A stretch of DNA of 64,000 nt from Pyrus communis (GCF_963583255.1 NC_084807.1:20919572-20983571), one strand, 5' to 3'; counted from the first letter of the stretch, positions 1-11,062 are shown. Notes: a model not told the origin generated them from the sequence alone. Numbers and translations: made by a program.

Positions 1-65
1 CTTAGTAAGGCTGATTCTTGTCTCTGTAGCTAATTTTGAAACTTTGGATCCTTGATCTCTGACAG

Positions 66-1673
66 GTTCGCTGTGACAAGTGTTCTACATACAAGCCTCC
101 CAGAACTCATCATTGCCGGGTCTGCAGAAGGTGTGTTTTAAGAATGGTAGGTTGAATTACATTCTCATTTCCATGTTATATTATTCATGATTCTTTTGCA
201 CACGTATTAGATTTTTTTGTTTACATTTTTCATGCCAAAATTGTGTGCAGGATCATCACTGCATGTGGATCAATAACTGTGTTGGTTACTGGAACTACAA
301 GGCATTTTTTATGCTTGCTTTATATGCAACGCTAGGATGCTTGTACTCTACAGTTAGTTTTTCTGGTTCTTCCTTTTCCATGTTATGAATCTTTATCTTA
401 TAATAATAAGCAGCCTCAAATTCTGACAGAAGGTTTCAACATGTTTAGGTTATGATTATAAAGTGTGTATCTCAAAAGGACTTCGAATTCATTGCAAGTG
501 ATAGCCACAAGGTTTTTTATGTGAGTTAGTACACTCTCGCTTTTTTCCTTTGGTGCTGAGGATTTTTATCTGTTTGTGTTTTCTTGATTTGGAGTAATTT
601 CCTAAGTACGTAAGTTTGATCACGAATCTAGTTAAGCCTCTTCTTTCTTCTGTTTTTATGCACACTTAATGAGTTGGATGCAGATATAGTGCTTTCTACT
701 ACAAAAGATGTTTTGTGGCTCAAATTTCAAAAGTGTGAAGCATTGGTACAGTGCACAGAAATTTGGAGAACTAGTTGCTTAGTGTAACAATCATGCACAC
801 GAGTTCATTTTAGTAATTGATACCACGTATTGAAAAACAACTTGCATTAGGCCAATGATATACTCGATCAGTTATGAAATGTTATGCCAACGAACCATAA
901 CACTAAATCAACTGAAATTTTGAATTGAATTTGGAACTTAGTATAGACTGCAACTATTGCTACTGAGAAGGTTAATCAGCCAGTTAATTATCGTGGGCGA
1001 GTGTCATTTACAACAGATTTTTCATCTTTATAACAACTTGAGCTTAGTCAATTACTTAGAAAGAGATTTATTATTCTAAATTAGTTGAATTTTTAATGAA
1101 GTTCTATTGCAATTTGAAGTCATTTGAACTTAAAAGCCTTTGTTGCCTCACCAATCATCTTTACTGGTTTTTTCAGGTTATGTCTGGTCTAGTGATGGCT
1201 TCCTTGACGGTAATGCTTGGAGCTCTTTTAGGTTGGCATATCTACCTCATAACCAATAATATGACAACTATAGAGGTAACTATGACATTTCGTAATCGAA
1301 ACTGGAGCAATTTTTTTCTTTCTGTGAATAATTGATACAGAGCTAACATGGATCTCTTAACAGTATTATGAAGGAATACGGGCAGCATGGTTAGCTGGGA
1401 AATCTGGGAAAAGTTACAGACATCCATACAATCTTAGTGTACACAAAAACATCTCTTCGGTCTCTATCTATCCCTTTCTTTCTGTGCCCCCTCTGTGTGT
1501 ATTTTGTATCTTCAATATATATGTTATTAAAATCTGTGACTAAGGCTAACATTGCTAGTCGTTTTTCTTTTGATCAGGTTTTGGGTCCAAGTATGCTGAA
1601 ATGGTTATGTCCGACATCAGTAGGCCATCTAAAAGATGGACTCATCTTCCCTACTCCGCGTGATAGTTCATGA
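66..1673 (+). CDS. DHHC-type protein S-acyltransferase (PAT13/14-like), 3' part, 6 exons
   Basis: Palmitoyltransferase that attaches acyl groups to cysteines of membrane proteins. Exons read from the sequence are 66-146, 251-352, 449-520, 1177-1275, 1364-1459 and 1578-1673 (TGA). All are phase 0 with GT-AG introns and encode 181 residues. The visible part opens with the cysteine-rich domain (CDKC, then HHCRVCRRC). The catalytic DHHC spans the exon 1/2 junction just before WINNCVGYWNYKAFF. Two hydrophobic segments follow, the second containing LGALLGWHIYLI, and then the family TTxE motif (MTTIE) at the end of exon 4. The C-terminal tail contains VLGPSMLKWLCP. From memory it resembles Arabidopsis PAT13/PAT14, which are about 300 aa, so roughly 120 N-terminal residues with two membrane spans lie before the window. 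No lesion is seen. The family is certain; the exact orthologue is less so. Confidence 0.93.
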
Positions 1674-2090
1674 GTTTTCTGATGTCGCTCAAATTCAGGT
1701 TCGGTGGTCCGAATTCATGCATGTTCATCAGAACACAAAGATACGAAGCATGTTCGCCATAGTCATCTCTTAATATGAAAAGATACTAGGAAAAGAGCAA
1801 CGCAGTGGGAGAAGCGACTGGAGTCTTTTTGATAAACGTAGGGTTAGGTTATCAGCTTCATTAGATGCATAAACAAGTACTACGACTTACACCATAGGAT
1901 AGAGATCAACACTGTAGACTGAACATATGAAATGGAGACTGGATGTTTGTTTCAAATACAAACTGGGGAATACTACCAGAATGGAAACAACGATTGTTTG
2001 TTTGGGTTTTTTTTTTTTTTTTTTTTTTTTTTGTTTTTTCTGGTTTTGGAAAATCTCGGTAGTACAAGGTGAGTTTTATTTAATCAAAAG
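1674..2090 (+). other. 3' UTR and downstream flank of the S-acyltransferase gene
   Basis: Non-coding sequence after the TGA. It probably contains the 3' UTR; I could not fix the polyadenylation site. A T-run of about 24 lies at 2008-2032. No other gene is seen. Confidence 0.5.
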
Positions 2091-2103
2091 AGAAAGTTTC
2101 ACC

Positions 2104-2444
2104 GGTGTGTGAGTGTCCTCTTCTCTCCTTCTAAGAGCTTTTCTCACCGGTGTGTAAGTGACCTCCGCTTCGTTCTTACTGCAACTGCCGACCCTAGCTA
2201 TGGCCAAGGTCGGTGGCAGTCCTTCCCTTCTCCTTTCTCTTTTTTCCTTTTCTTTCCTTCTCCTTCATCTTCCGTTTTCCCCTACCAGTGGCCTGTTTGC
2301 CACTCAACCCCCTGTGCATCTACTTTCTTTGTCTGCAATCCCTTTTCCAACTTTTCTCATTTCTTCCTTCCTTCCACTTTTCCCCTTTGTTTCCTTTCAT
2401 CTTCTTTCCACCTTTTCCCCCTCTTCCCCACCACACCACCACCA

Positions 2445-2476
<32 letters not shown>

Positions 2477-3016
2477 TCTCCAATCTGGATCGGCTTCATC
2501 CTTCTTTGACTCCAGAATCCAGATCGGCTCCCACTTTTTTTTCAACATTATTTATCGTGCTTCTTCCGAAAAGTGAGTAGAATTTTGCCTCGGGTGTTCA
2601 CACCACCTCCTTCCTTTGGGTTGCTTTTGTTTGGCAATGTTGCTAGTGGGTTTTTTCTCGTTGGCTTCCTTTGATTTGTGGCGGCTATTGCTGTGGTGCT
2701 CTGTGGAGGAGTTTGGGGCTCTCTTTTCGGGTCCTGCTGTGGCTCATTCTTCATCCAGCTTTGGGGCTTTAGTTATTTTGATTTCAGATGGATGGAGGTG
2801 ATGTTGGTTCGGCAAGTGGGTTGGCAACGAAGGTAGGAAGCTGTTAGGGTTTGTTTTGGTGTCTTTTCTATTTATGGCTCAAACTGTCTTTTGGGCTGTT
2901 GGGTTACGATGGAGGTCTATCTTTTTGTTTGTTTGTTTATTGTATTTGGACCTTTTCTAATGTAATATGTTGTGTTATAAATAAAGTAAACCTTGGACCA
3001 AAAAAAATAAAAATAA
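2104..3016 (+). mobile_element. Non-autonomous retroposon (LINE-derived?) with poly-A tail and 13-bp target duplication
   Basis: A 913-bp insert flanked by a perfect 13-bp direct repeat AGAAAGTTTCACC (2091-2103 and 3017-3029). It ends in an A-rich tail (AAAAAAAATAAAAATAAAG) after ATAAATAAAG, a poly-A signal context. These are hallmarks of target-primed reverse transcription. The 5' half is pyrimidine-rich with a C29 run at 2445-2473, and a short repeat (CACCGGTGTGT) occurs near 2100 and 2143. The 3' half looks like untranslated mRNA. No reverse transcriptase or other recognised domain is present; the open frames across the C-run are low-complexity. It could be an internally deleted LINE (5' and 3' UTR joined) or a retroposed host transcript. 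Confidence 0.7.
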
Positions 3017-3040
3017 AGAAAGTTTCACCTGGTCACAACG

Positions 3041-3088
3041 AAGAGAGAGAGAGAGAAAGGGGGGAGGGGGGGGGGGGGGGGGGGGGGT
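3041..3088. repeat. GA microsatellite followed by a G-run
   Basis: (GA)n from about 3042 followed by a nearly pure G tract to 3088, directly downstream of the retroposon target duplication. Confidence 0.9.
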
Positions 3089-3389
3089 GTGAGCAACTGG
3101 GTCAAGGGTACAGTTGCAATAAACTATGGCACTTAAAAATATAAGTATAGGCTTTCTTCTAATATAAAATCTCCGGGCAAGAGTAATATAAGGCAAGAAA
3201 GTTATAGGTTGGGGAATCACCCATATGAGGACCAAAAGACGCATTCTAATGCTCTAAAGAGCCCGAAAGACTAATTCCAAAGTTCGAGATCAGATCAGAT
3301 TCGAAGGGGGGCAGATGAAAAAAAATTACACCTAGTCAAGCAAAATTACACTACAAACATCATCAATACTAGAAGGAATGAAAGAAGAA

Positions 3390-3882
3390 TTGTACAAAGA
3401 TTTATAAAAATTTATCACATGGTCAACAATATCAGCAGGCGAAGAAAGTCAAAGTACAATTTCACCATCCAAAAGAGTAGCGATTCTTGATGCCTAAGAT
3501 CTTCCACGAGCAACAACTTAGTACTACGGTCAAGTAATATTTCTCTTCATTTGTAAGTAAGAGGTCTTAGGTTTGATTCTCATCAAAGGCGAATTTGAAT
3601 CACATTATTGTTAGCTCATTGTGAGGCTTAGCTTACTCCCTCACCCTTTAGTACAGACAATATTGTTTGTTTTTATATAAAAATAAATAAAAAATAAAAA
3701 ATAAAAAATAAATCTTCCACGGGCATGAGCATGCAAAAAGCAATATTTTGATCACCTTCAGTAAGCCATTTAACTCGTGCACAATCATGCCAAAAAGTTT
3801 GTTGCTTACATTCTAAAGACCATTTTTGTATATATTCTTCATGGAAAGTGATTTTTGCACACCATTTTAACTTCTCAAACAC
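3390..3882 (-). pseudogene. LINE reverse-transcriptase remnant, split by a SINE
   Basis: On the minus strand, 3882-3717 reads as the typical plant L1-type stretch between endonuclease and reverse transcriptase (key piece ARVKWLTEGDQN). It continues beyond the inserted SINE as SRIATLLDGE and then SPADIVDHVINFYKSLYN, the usual lead-in to the RT domain. The reading frame is broken and only this part is left. The SINE at 3513-3711 interrupts it cleanly. Family assignment comes from motif recognition only. Confidence 0.75.
3513..3711 (+). mobile_element. tRNA-derived SINE, copy 1
   Basis: Member of a dispersed family of about 150-190 bp found at least six times here. It contains CTTAGTACTACGGTCAAGT (A-box-like region), then GGTCTTAGGTTTGATTCTC (B-box-like, from GGTTCGATTC), then a unique body and an A/T-rich tail with several AAAAAT units. 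It is flanked by a 14-bp target duplication with one mismatch, ATCTTCCACG(A/G)GCA, at 3499-3512 and 3712-3725. It lies inside a LINE remnant. Confidence 0.85.
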
Positions 3883-4080
3883 GTCTCTTTATTTGTAGCC
3901 ATCAAACTGAGTAAATCAAATGAAAACAATGCACATGATAAACAACGGTGCATGAGAGGTTAAAAAGAGTGTGCTTATCATTTCCCACTCTTTATTAATA
4001 GCTTTGGTGGTGCCATTTTCGTTTAATTGACCAACAATATTTAATTGGTAATGCCATGCTCGACATGCGCTTAAATTTTA

Positions 4081-4493
4081 GGTGTAATTGAATTATTAGT
4101 TCCTGTGGTCATAGAGTAGTTGAAAGATAGCCTATGTGGTTAAAAAAAATTAGGATTTAAGCTCCTGTGTTGAAATCTGTTAGGATTTATGCCCAAAATT
4201 AAAAATTATGACAACTATCTCTTAATTATTAGCATATGAGCCACACAATGAGGCTAAAACGGAACTCTGTTAATTGTTAGCACGTGAGGCTTACACGTGA
4301 CGGTAACTTGATCTTTTTGGTTTCACATGTGAGTCTCATATACTAACAATTAATTGAGAGTTGACGAAATTTTCAATTTTGGGCCTGAATTCTAAAAAAC
4401 TTCACCACAAGGCTTAAATCCTAATTTTTTTTAACCAGAGGGGTATTTTGTTATTACACTATCACCACGGAGACTATTAATCCAATTAAGCCC
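4081..4493. mobile_element. MITE-like element with long terminal inverted repeats
   Basis: The left end begins GGTGTAATTGAATTATTAG. The right end is the inverted counterpart (GGGCTTAATTGGATTAATAG on the minus strand). Similarity of the arms extends about 100 bp, including a shared TTAAAAAAAATTAGGATTTA. A flanking AATTTTA/AATTTTTA may be the target duplication. No coding capacity. A half copy is present at 11491-11590. Confidence 0.7.
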
Positions 4494-4513
4494 AATTTTT
4501 ATCTATTATTTGA

Positions 4514-4615
4514 AAATGGGATGCCATAATGTCGATTAATTGTGTCATGAGGGACATGAGATGGTTCCATGGGTTTTAATTTATAAATAACACGAAACAT
4601 AGCCAAGTTTTCTTC
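4514..4615 (+). promoter_or_regulatory. 5' flank block of the amaranthin-like fragment
   Basis: This block is nearly the same as 10387-10485, upstream of the larger lectin locus (shared GAGGGACATGAGATGG and TTTATAAATA). It probably represents the ancestral lectin promoter, with TTTATAAATA as the TATA-like element about 85-95 bp before the ATG of the fragment. It indicates that both loci come from one gene duplication. Confidence 0.55.
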
Positions 4616-4674
4616 TGGAGAAGTGATTAAGTTAACGTGAGTTGTTGGAGATCGAGAAAGAGGAGAGAATTAAA

Positions 4675-4848
4675 ATGCCAACGATGCCAAGGTTTGTTGT
4701 GCTCAAGGGGGAACTGCAACAACTGCTTGCGATGCAATACTACGGATTCAGATGTGAATCTGAAGCAAATCATGCATGTTGCATGGTACATTAATTTCGT
4801 AGGAAAGGAGGCTGCAGGGAGCGACTGCACAAAATTTGAAGTGCAGAA
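4675..4848 (+). pseudogene. Amaranthin-like lectin, 5' fragment with frameshift
   Basis: Starts MPTMPRFVVLKG, close to the start of the lectin at 11644. A one-base frameshift follows around 4708-4712, and similarity continues in another frame through DSDVNLKQIMHVAWYINF to TKFEVQN near 4848. After that the similarity stops. Only about 58 codons of the first agglutinin (beta-trefoil) domain remain. The leader GAGGAGAGAATTAAA just before the ATG is identical to that of the 11.6-kb copy. Not functional. Confidence 0.8.
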
Positions 4849-4918
4849 TAATTTTTTATTATACAAGAAATAGCAGGTGAGAGGGGATATCAACTTAGGA
4901 CTGCAAAAAAAACAAAAA

Positions 4919-5068
4919 GTAATACTAGAGAGATTGATAGATAAAATTTACAAACTAAATGATGTGTCGTCAATAAGAAATGAGCATTTTTTTATCAATG
5001 CTTAATTAATAATCTAATCATCAACTTTCATGTTATTTAATTTACAAATTTTGTCTTTCTAGCATTTC
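4919..5068. mobile_element. Small AT-rich MITE
   Basis: Inverted ends: AGTAATACTAGAGAGATTG with AAATTTACAAACTAAAT on the left, and TTTACAAATTTTGTCTTTCTAGCA on the right. A related element lies at 30838-30968 (starts AGTAATGCTAGGGAGACTAG). Boundaries are approximate. Confidence 0.5.
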
Positions 5069-5277
5069 CTTAAAAAAAACTTAGGACTTCAAATGCAGAG
5101 AAACACGCTCTAACCACTTGCAAACCTCTTACTCCTCGTCATGACATCATGGCATCTTATCTTCATATTGATAGATACAAATTATGCCTTTGCCGAACAT
5201 GGCATTGCAAATTAGATATTGTTTGTCAAAGATAATTAAGAACTATGTTATGTTGCGTACTAAACAACTAGGGGCAA

Positions 5278-5386
5278 GTGGTGGATACTGTCTTCCTTTT
5301 AACTCACCGCATCCCAGCTTTGAACCTCCCTCCCATAGTTTATAAGAATCCAGTGTAGATTATCATGTCGTTTGTCAGGAAAAAAA
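5278..5386 (+). mobile_element. Short SINE (about 110 bp), different family
   Basis: Flanked by a 15-16-bp direct repeat AAACAACTAGGG(G)CAA (5262-5277 and about 5387-5401) and ending in an A10 run. A B-box-like GCTTTGAACCTCCC occurs inside. The size, A-tail and long target duplication fit a SINE. Confidence 0.65.
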
Positions 5387-5884
5387 AAACAACTAGGGCA
5401 ATATTTGATGCCCGTGGTTGCGTTGTTTTCTTTATCCACCATTTCTCCCTAGTTGTTCAATATTCAACATAATATAGTATTTAGTTATCTCTTAACCAAT
5501 GATATTTAATAAGGAAAACTAAGGAAAATGACTTGAAAACTTGAAATTTTAACCAAAAAACATGTAATAACTTTATTTAATAGTTAGAACAAAACCCAAT
5601 ATTAAACCAGTCCATTTAAAATGACCCAATCATTAGTGTTTGGTTTTGCCCCTGATGGCAAGCTTTTTTCAGTTTAATTTCATTTACGAATCTCCCTGCT
5701 ATTCTCTATCTCCCCTGTTTCTTCCTGACATTCGAAACCTTCCGTTTTTTCTTTCTAATTTCGGATCGCAACTCCATCTCTATCACTATGCAAAATCATA
5801 GATGCAATCCGAATCCAAACTTAATTTTGGTCCATCTCCATCTCTGTCAAAATCGCAGACGACCTTTTACATGCAAAACGATGT

Positions 5885-5931
5885 CACACACACACACACA
5901 CACACACTCTCTCTCTCTCTCTCTCTCTCTC
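5885..5931. repeat. (CA)n(CT)n microsatellite
   Basis: About 12 CA units followed by about 11 CT units, just upstream of the VDAC-like fragment. Confidence 0.95.
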
Positions 5932-5970
5932 CCAATATTTCTGACTTTCTCTCCCTTCTGTAAAGATGAG

Positions 5971-6198
5971 AAGGGAGCTGGACTTTTCACAGACATCGGC
6001 AAAAATGCCTAAGGTAAGCAATCGTTCTCATTCTTTCTCTCTCCGTCTCTGCGATCCTTCTACTGTTTTGTCGTTCTCTAAATTGCGCGTAATTTGCACC
6101 TAAAATGATGTGTTTTGGTTTCTATTGCAGATCTTCTGATCATGGACCACAACTCTAATCAGAAATTCACCGTCGCCATCTACAACGATGCTGGCATG
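5971..6198 (+). pseudogene. VDAC (mitochondrial outer-membrane porin) fragment, two exons
   Basis: Exon-like 5971-6013 reads KGAGLFTDIGKNA and then TAA, where VDAC proteins have an arginine (GKKAR-DLL). It is followed by GTAAGC. A second exon-like block, 6131-6198, after TTGCAG reads DLLIMDHNSNQKFTVAIY. These match the N-terminus of plant VDACs, which form the beta-barrel anion channel of the mitochondrial outer membrane. The native intron position and phase (after the first base of the D codon) are kept, so this is genomic duplication and not a processed copy. The stop and the absence of later exons make it a pseudogene or captured fragment. Confidence 0.75.
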
Positions 6199-7142
6199 GT
6201 ATGCTTTTGAAGCTCTAATTTAATTAAAATGCGTATAGCTAATTGAGCAATCAAGAAATATAGTTTCGGATTGTGAATTAGGAGTTCGGATCAGTGTTGT
6301 TTGCTAGTGTTGATTGTTTTAGCTAGATCATAGTGCCAATCTCATACTATTTTTTTGTCTCGGGTTCGAAATTGAGACTGAAGTATTTAGAATTGAGTCA
6401 TTTTTGTAGTTTATAGCTTTTCTCTGTCCAATTAAATAGGTATATACATTTTGTTTCATACATTTGATTATACACTTTGCGTTTTCTTATGCGATGTAAT
6501 CATAAAACAAGGAAATCATTTAGCTCATCAAGAAGTCGGTTTATATGTTATTATAAACCGATTTTAAATTATTCTGATGCTTTTGCATTTTTAAGCTTTG
6601 ATTTCTGAGTTCTTCTAGAATTTTAGTATGTATTTTATTTTGACTTTTATATTCATCTTTCCTCTATGTGAGTATATTAGTTGAAGAAAATATGGATAAG
6701 GGAAGGTATCTTTTGTGCTCTTGACTAGTGAAATGGATAAATGATTGTGTGTGATTTCTGAGTTTGTTTTAAGTTTTTAATGTTGTTTCCACTTTTAATG
6801 TACTTACTCGGTTTCAAACTGAAGTGTAACTTTTCTATGAACATATTCCCTGTAATCCGCATTTCAGCAACACCCCAAAACCTTTCTAGACAAATGATTA
6901 AGCCTTTTTTTTTAATTGATCAATGCATGTCAAATTATGTTTTGTTATGGCTGTGCTTTTTCAGACGAATTGCAATTGAATTTACATGCCTCTTCATTTC
7001 GAAGAACTGTAATCTGTGTAGAAGTTTCCTAAGTTAGTGTTTTGTGATCGCAACATCTTTATCGATCATAAAATTTGGTTGAAGCTTATTCATTTCATTC
7101 CAATATGATCTCAGTTCTTGTTCAATGGAATATATGTTTCAG

Positions 7143-7223
7143 AGACGGTATGGGTGCCGTGCAATGATGCTGGAGACTATGGCAGTTGTCCCTAGCATGC
7201 TAGGAGGAATATTGTTGTACTTA
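7143..7223 (+). pseudogene. Alternative oxidase (AOX) exon fragment
   Basis: After an acceptor-like TTTCAG, 27 codons read [20 protein letters not shown] and then GGILLYL. This is the highly conserved start of the AOX catalytic four-helix region, including the iron-ligand glutamate in LET. Known AOX genes have an exon starting at this [12 protein letters not shown]. The match ends where a MITE-like element begins at 7224, and no further AOX exons are seen. AOX is a mitochondrial inner-membrane quinol oxidase. Here it is only a relic, 0.9 kb from a VDAC relic. Confidence 0.75.
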
Positions 7224-7731
7224 ACCATCTCCAACCCTTAGGCTTTACCTAAAACTTTTAGCCCAGAAACAGTTTTTCTGCTCCAATCCTTCTGGCCTAA
7301 ATTTTTTAGCCTGAGATTATTAAAGAATAAATTTAGGCTAATTTTTTCTTTTAAAGTAATTTAAAAAAAATTATGTACACTATCATAATTTAATTTTATG
7401 AACATTTTAACCTAAAAATATTTAAATTCCGATAAATATTGAAAAATTACTAAATTTGGGTGAATTTTGAGTTAAATAATTTTTTTAATTATTTTAGCTG
7501 TCGGATTTAAATTTGGGCCGTTAGATCTTTGTTTTACCATTAGATTTGATTATATTTGATCTTAGCTGTTGGATTCAATAAATCCTGAGAGACATGCACA
7601 TGTGGGTGAGGTCCAGCTGGTGGTGCCCACACCATTTTCTGGGCTAAATCCTAGGGGAAATTTGGTTTTTGTTTGGCTTTTAACTTTTAGCCCACACATT
7701 TAGCATGTGTTAGGTTGGGTTTGGAGAAGGG
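7224..7731. mobile_element. MITE-like TIR element abutting the AOX fragment
   Basis: The left end CCATCTCCAACCC... and right end ...GGGTTTGGAGAAGGG are imperfect inverted repeats. Internal TTTTAGCCCA motifs occur on both arms. No coding capacity. The exact right boundary is uncertain, because related sequence (TAGTCCAAGGTTAGG) continues to about 7800. Confidence 0.5.
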
Positions 7732-8517
7732 AATAAAACATAAAAAATAGCATTTAGTCCAAGGTTAGGCTTGGTCTAAGGGCTCTGCTCAAGTTTTAGC
7801 AGAGCGGTGGTTGTAAAACCTGCGTGGTATGAGGGAATGCTGGTTTTGCTGTATACAACTTGAGAAACTACATGCTACCTGTAAATTGTGTGATTGCCAT
7901 TACACAATTCATAGTCTAGTGCATGTGATGGAAGTATCTCATGTTCATTTGAAGAACTTTTCAAGACAATAACAATATCTTTTTTTTGGGTAAAAAGTGC
8001 AGGTGACAAATATGGAGACAATTCCTCCTCCTTGGGACTTTGTGGACACTCTTGTGATTATGCTTCTTACTGTGGAGGATGTAAAACACAAAATTTGATT
8101 TATGAGGCGCAAGTTCAACAGTTGATTATTAACTTTGGAAAGTTTTCTCACACAAAACTGGAATCTATAAGCATCATGAAGCCCATCAGAAAACATGCTT
8201 TCGCCGTAATGCTTTCCTCTTGTTTTCATCACATTAGAAAACAGTTACTTAATTTAGAAAACAGTTACTTAATTTAGCTAACACAACCTACTTGCTATTT
8301 GTCATTTGACACCTTCAAGAATCAAAGTATCAAAGTACTCTATTCTGGTGTAAGGTATACATTTATGCATATTCTTAACTTTACCTAGAAATTCACTATA
8401 AAATAAATTTCTAAGAATTTGTAAATCATGTCTACTTTGTAATTATTTTATTTTATTTTATCAATGTGTATTAATTTTTTATTTTGCAAAAAAAAAAAAA
8501 AAAAAAAGAAGTAGTTT
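7732..8517. other. No gene recognised
   Basis: AT-rich sequence with short unconvincing open frames. A direct repeat of about 20 bp (GAAAACAGTTACTTAATTTA) occurs at about 8238-8276. Confidence 0.4.
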
Positions 8518-8930
8518 TTGACAATTTTTGGTTTGATAAATAGTGTCTCCTTATTAGCTCAGTTTTATAAATAGTGCCTATTTCTTGTTTCATTTTCATA
8601 AATAGTGGTCTAGTTCTTGGTCCAGTTTCATAAATAGTACCTAGTTCTTGGTCCACTTTCATAAATAGTGGCCTTGTTGTTGGTCCAGTTTCATAAACAG
8701 TGCCTAGTTCTTGGTCCAGTTTCATAAACATTGCATAGCAATATGTACAATTTTATAAATAGTGTCTCTTTCTTGGTCTAGATTCATAAATAGTGTTTTT
8801 TTCTTGGTTTAGTTTCATAAATAGTTTCCACCTATTGGTTTAGTTTTAGAAATAGTATCTCACTCTTGATTTGGTTCCATAAATAATGTCTACTTATTGG
8901 TCCAGTTTCATAAATAATGTCGCCTTATTT
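8518..8930 (+). repeat. Minisatellite, unit about 31 bp, about 13 copies
   Basis: Tandem degenerate units, each built from TTTCATAAATAGTG, a variable CTA/CC stretch and TTCTTGGTCCAG. The same unit occurs inverted at 50728-51760. The minus-strand open frame across it is an artefact of the repeat. Confidence 0.9.
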
Positions 8931-10386
8931 TAAGGAGGATTAGAATGACATACTCTAATAAAAAATTATATGATCAATAATGGTACAATTTGACAACATA
9001 AGCATCCAAACATCTTACTAGTATACATATATCCCGAATTTTACTAAATTCGTCCTTTTAAATATGACTAAAATAACAAAGACTTGTAACTCAGTTGGTT
9101 AAAAACATTCACATTTACTCAAGCTCGTCCCTCAATATATATATAATAGAAGAAAGAAAAAATGATACGGTAAAGTTATAATTCATACATGATTGTGCTT
9201 ACTATTTATTATAATTATACAAGACATTTATGTATTTGTAATTGTAAGGGTGGTTTTTAGTTAAAATATTCATGGTCCAAACTCTTTTCATTAAGGCTCT
9301 TCTTCCTACGTTAATTCTCCTTCAAATAATCAAAAACATAAAATTTAGTATAAAATAATATTTTCTCTCTCTTCATCAACCCTTCTCACTCCATCTTCTT
9401 CTTCTTCTTCTTGTTGATGGATGGAAAACAAAATAACAGAATTTTTTTTTTTTTTTTAGCAATTAATTTTCTTCAACTGGGACCCAAATAAGACTTTGAT
9501 TGAGAAGTGGAAATCCTCGTGTATGCAAGTCCAGCAGAGTCTTGCTAGCATCTCCATTCCATTTCTCTCACAATTACATGCATGGACAAATGTGCTAACA
9601 TTCAGCACTTACTATTTTTCACCCAGTTAAAAGCGTATTGGGATAATTAAGAATTGGGCTAACGGAGGAGCTTCCGTCAGCGGCATAGGCTGGGAAAAAT
9701 AAAATAGTTTTGCACGTGGCCTTGTTTCTTACATGTGAGGCTTTAGTTTTTGCAATTTTTCATTAAATTTCAGTCCTTTTACATTAAATAAAGTTAGTAT
9801 ATGATTTTTGGTTAAAACAAACTTAGTCCAAATCCTTTTCATTAAAACTCTCTATTTACTATGTGATGTCATGTTTGATTTGGGCTTAGTTTATGTTCAT
9901 AAGTTTTTTTTTAATAAGATGCATTATAGAACATCAATAGAAAACCAAACGTGAATATTAGAGCTAAAGTCGCATCTTTATTAAAAGACACGCTACCTAA
10001 CTACCATTACACGACATAACACAAAAAAGCCTCACAAACAAACATTAACGCCACTAACTATGAAATATAAAGTCTTCCAAGAAAAAAGATATCAAGCCAG
10101 ACCGCATACACTAATGATGTGAACCTCAACTAAACATCTTCTAAAAAAAAAAACCAACTTGGGATAAACTTCTAACTTTTTTTGTTTTTGGTAAAGACTT
10201 GGGACAAACTTCGCACATGCTTGAAGTACAACATGAACCAACTGTAGTATTAGCGTGCATCACCTCATCATAGCAACACCAGTAACCCAAGAAATCTTCA
10301 ATGTTGACCCCAAAATCATCATTTAAGGAAGAACCAACATTAATCTCCTAAGACATCCTCGTTCCTTTCTCCAATATTGTGTTTGA
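8931..10386. other. AT-rich intergenic sequence with a dispersed repeat
   Basis: No gene recognised. A repeat with the core TTAAAACAAACTTAGTCCAA and CTTTTCATTAAAACTC occurs near 9250-9300 and 9780-9860, and again near 51900-51970, suggesting a decayed element. A T-run lies at about 9442-9459. Confidence 0.4.
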
Positions 10387-10485
10387 AAATGACATGCGGT
10401 GATGTCATGCCGATTAATTATGTCACGAGGGACATGAGATGGTTTCATTGGTTTTAGTTTATAAATATAGACAAATTTTCTTGAG
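10387..10485 (+). promoter_or_regulatory. Ancestral lectin promoter block, now far from the gene
   Basis: Matches 4514-4615, including GAGGGACATGAGATGG and the TATA-like TTTATAAATA. In the shorter locus this block sits about 100 bp before the start codon. Here it is about 1.15 kb from ATG 11644, because a MULE relic and a half MITE lie between them. Confidence 0.5.
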
Positions 10486-11062
10486 ATGTGTATTTATCAA
10501 ATATAACCAAATATTAATTCTTAATTTCAAAAATGTTAATTTTTATAAATTTTTTTAAATATATCTAAAATCTCATTTAAGTAGACACAAATACCCTTAA
10601 ATTTAATATTCAACCATTTGTAGTTGACTGTAAAAGTTTTGTCATGCGTTTTCAATATAATCAAACAGAACACATTCATCTCTATTCGATTATACTAAAA
10701 AGGCATGGAAAAGTTTTTACCATTCAAGTATATATTGAATCAGCATGGAAAAATTTTGCCATATCTAAGTTGGGTAGATTGAAAAATGTAAAAAGGCCTA
10801 TAGGGAACAAAGTCGAACATATATATTTTTTCCAATCTGGGGATTGTCCCTGTTGCTGGGAATTTGAATGGTGTACGTAGTAGATCATTATTTTTTAGTA
10901 AAATATATGAAAACAAAGGAATTAAGTTTCGGTTATAACTTGACTAGTAAATGGATTTTTTAGTTTCTTCTTCCGTTGAATAATTATTAAAGTCGATGAT
11001 TCTTATGTTATATTATGTGTTCCTATTATTATACTACAAATTCTTTGATCATGGCATATGCA

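Noticed and set aside
2109..2580. Overlapping 140-155-codon frames with poly-proline
   Set aside because: They run through a C29 tract and CT-rich DNA, in three frames at once and on both strands. This is composition and not a gene.
8471..8731. Minus-strand frame with repeated MKLDQELGTVYETGP-like units
   Set aside because: It is the translation of the 31-bp minisatellite; the repeat unit drifts in length and the frame does not extend over the array.
8518..8930. CRISPR-like array of short repeats
   Set aside because: Units are directly adjacent and degenerate, with no unique spacers, and this is a plant nuclear genome.
9080..9140. tRNA-like CTTGTAACTCAGTTGGTTAA
   Set aside because: Resembles a tRNA A box, but no B box or cloverleaf follows.
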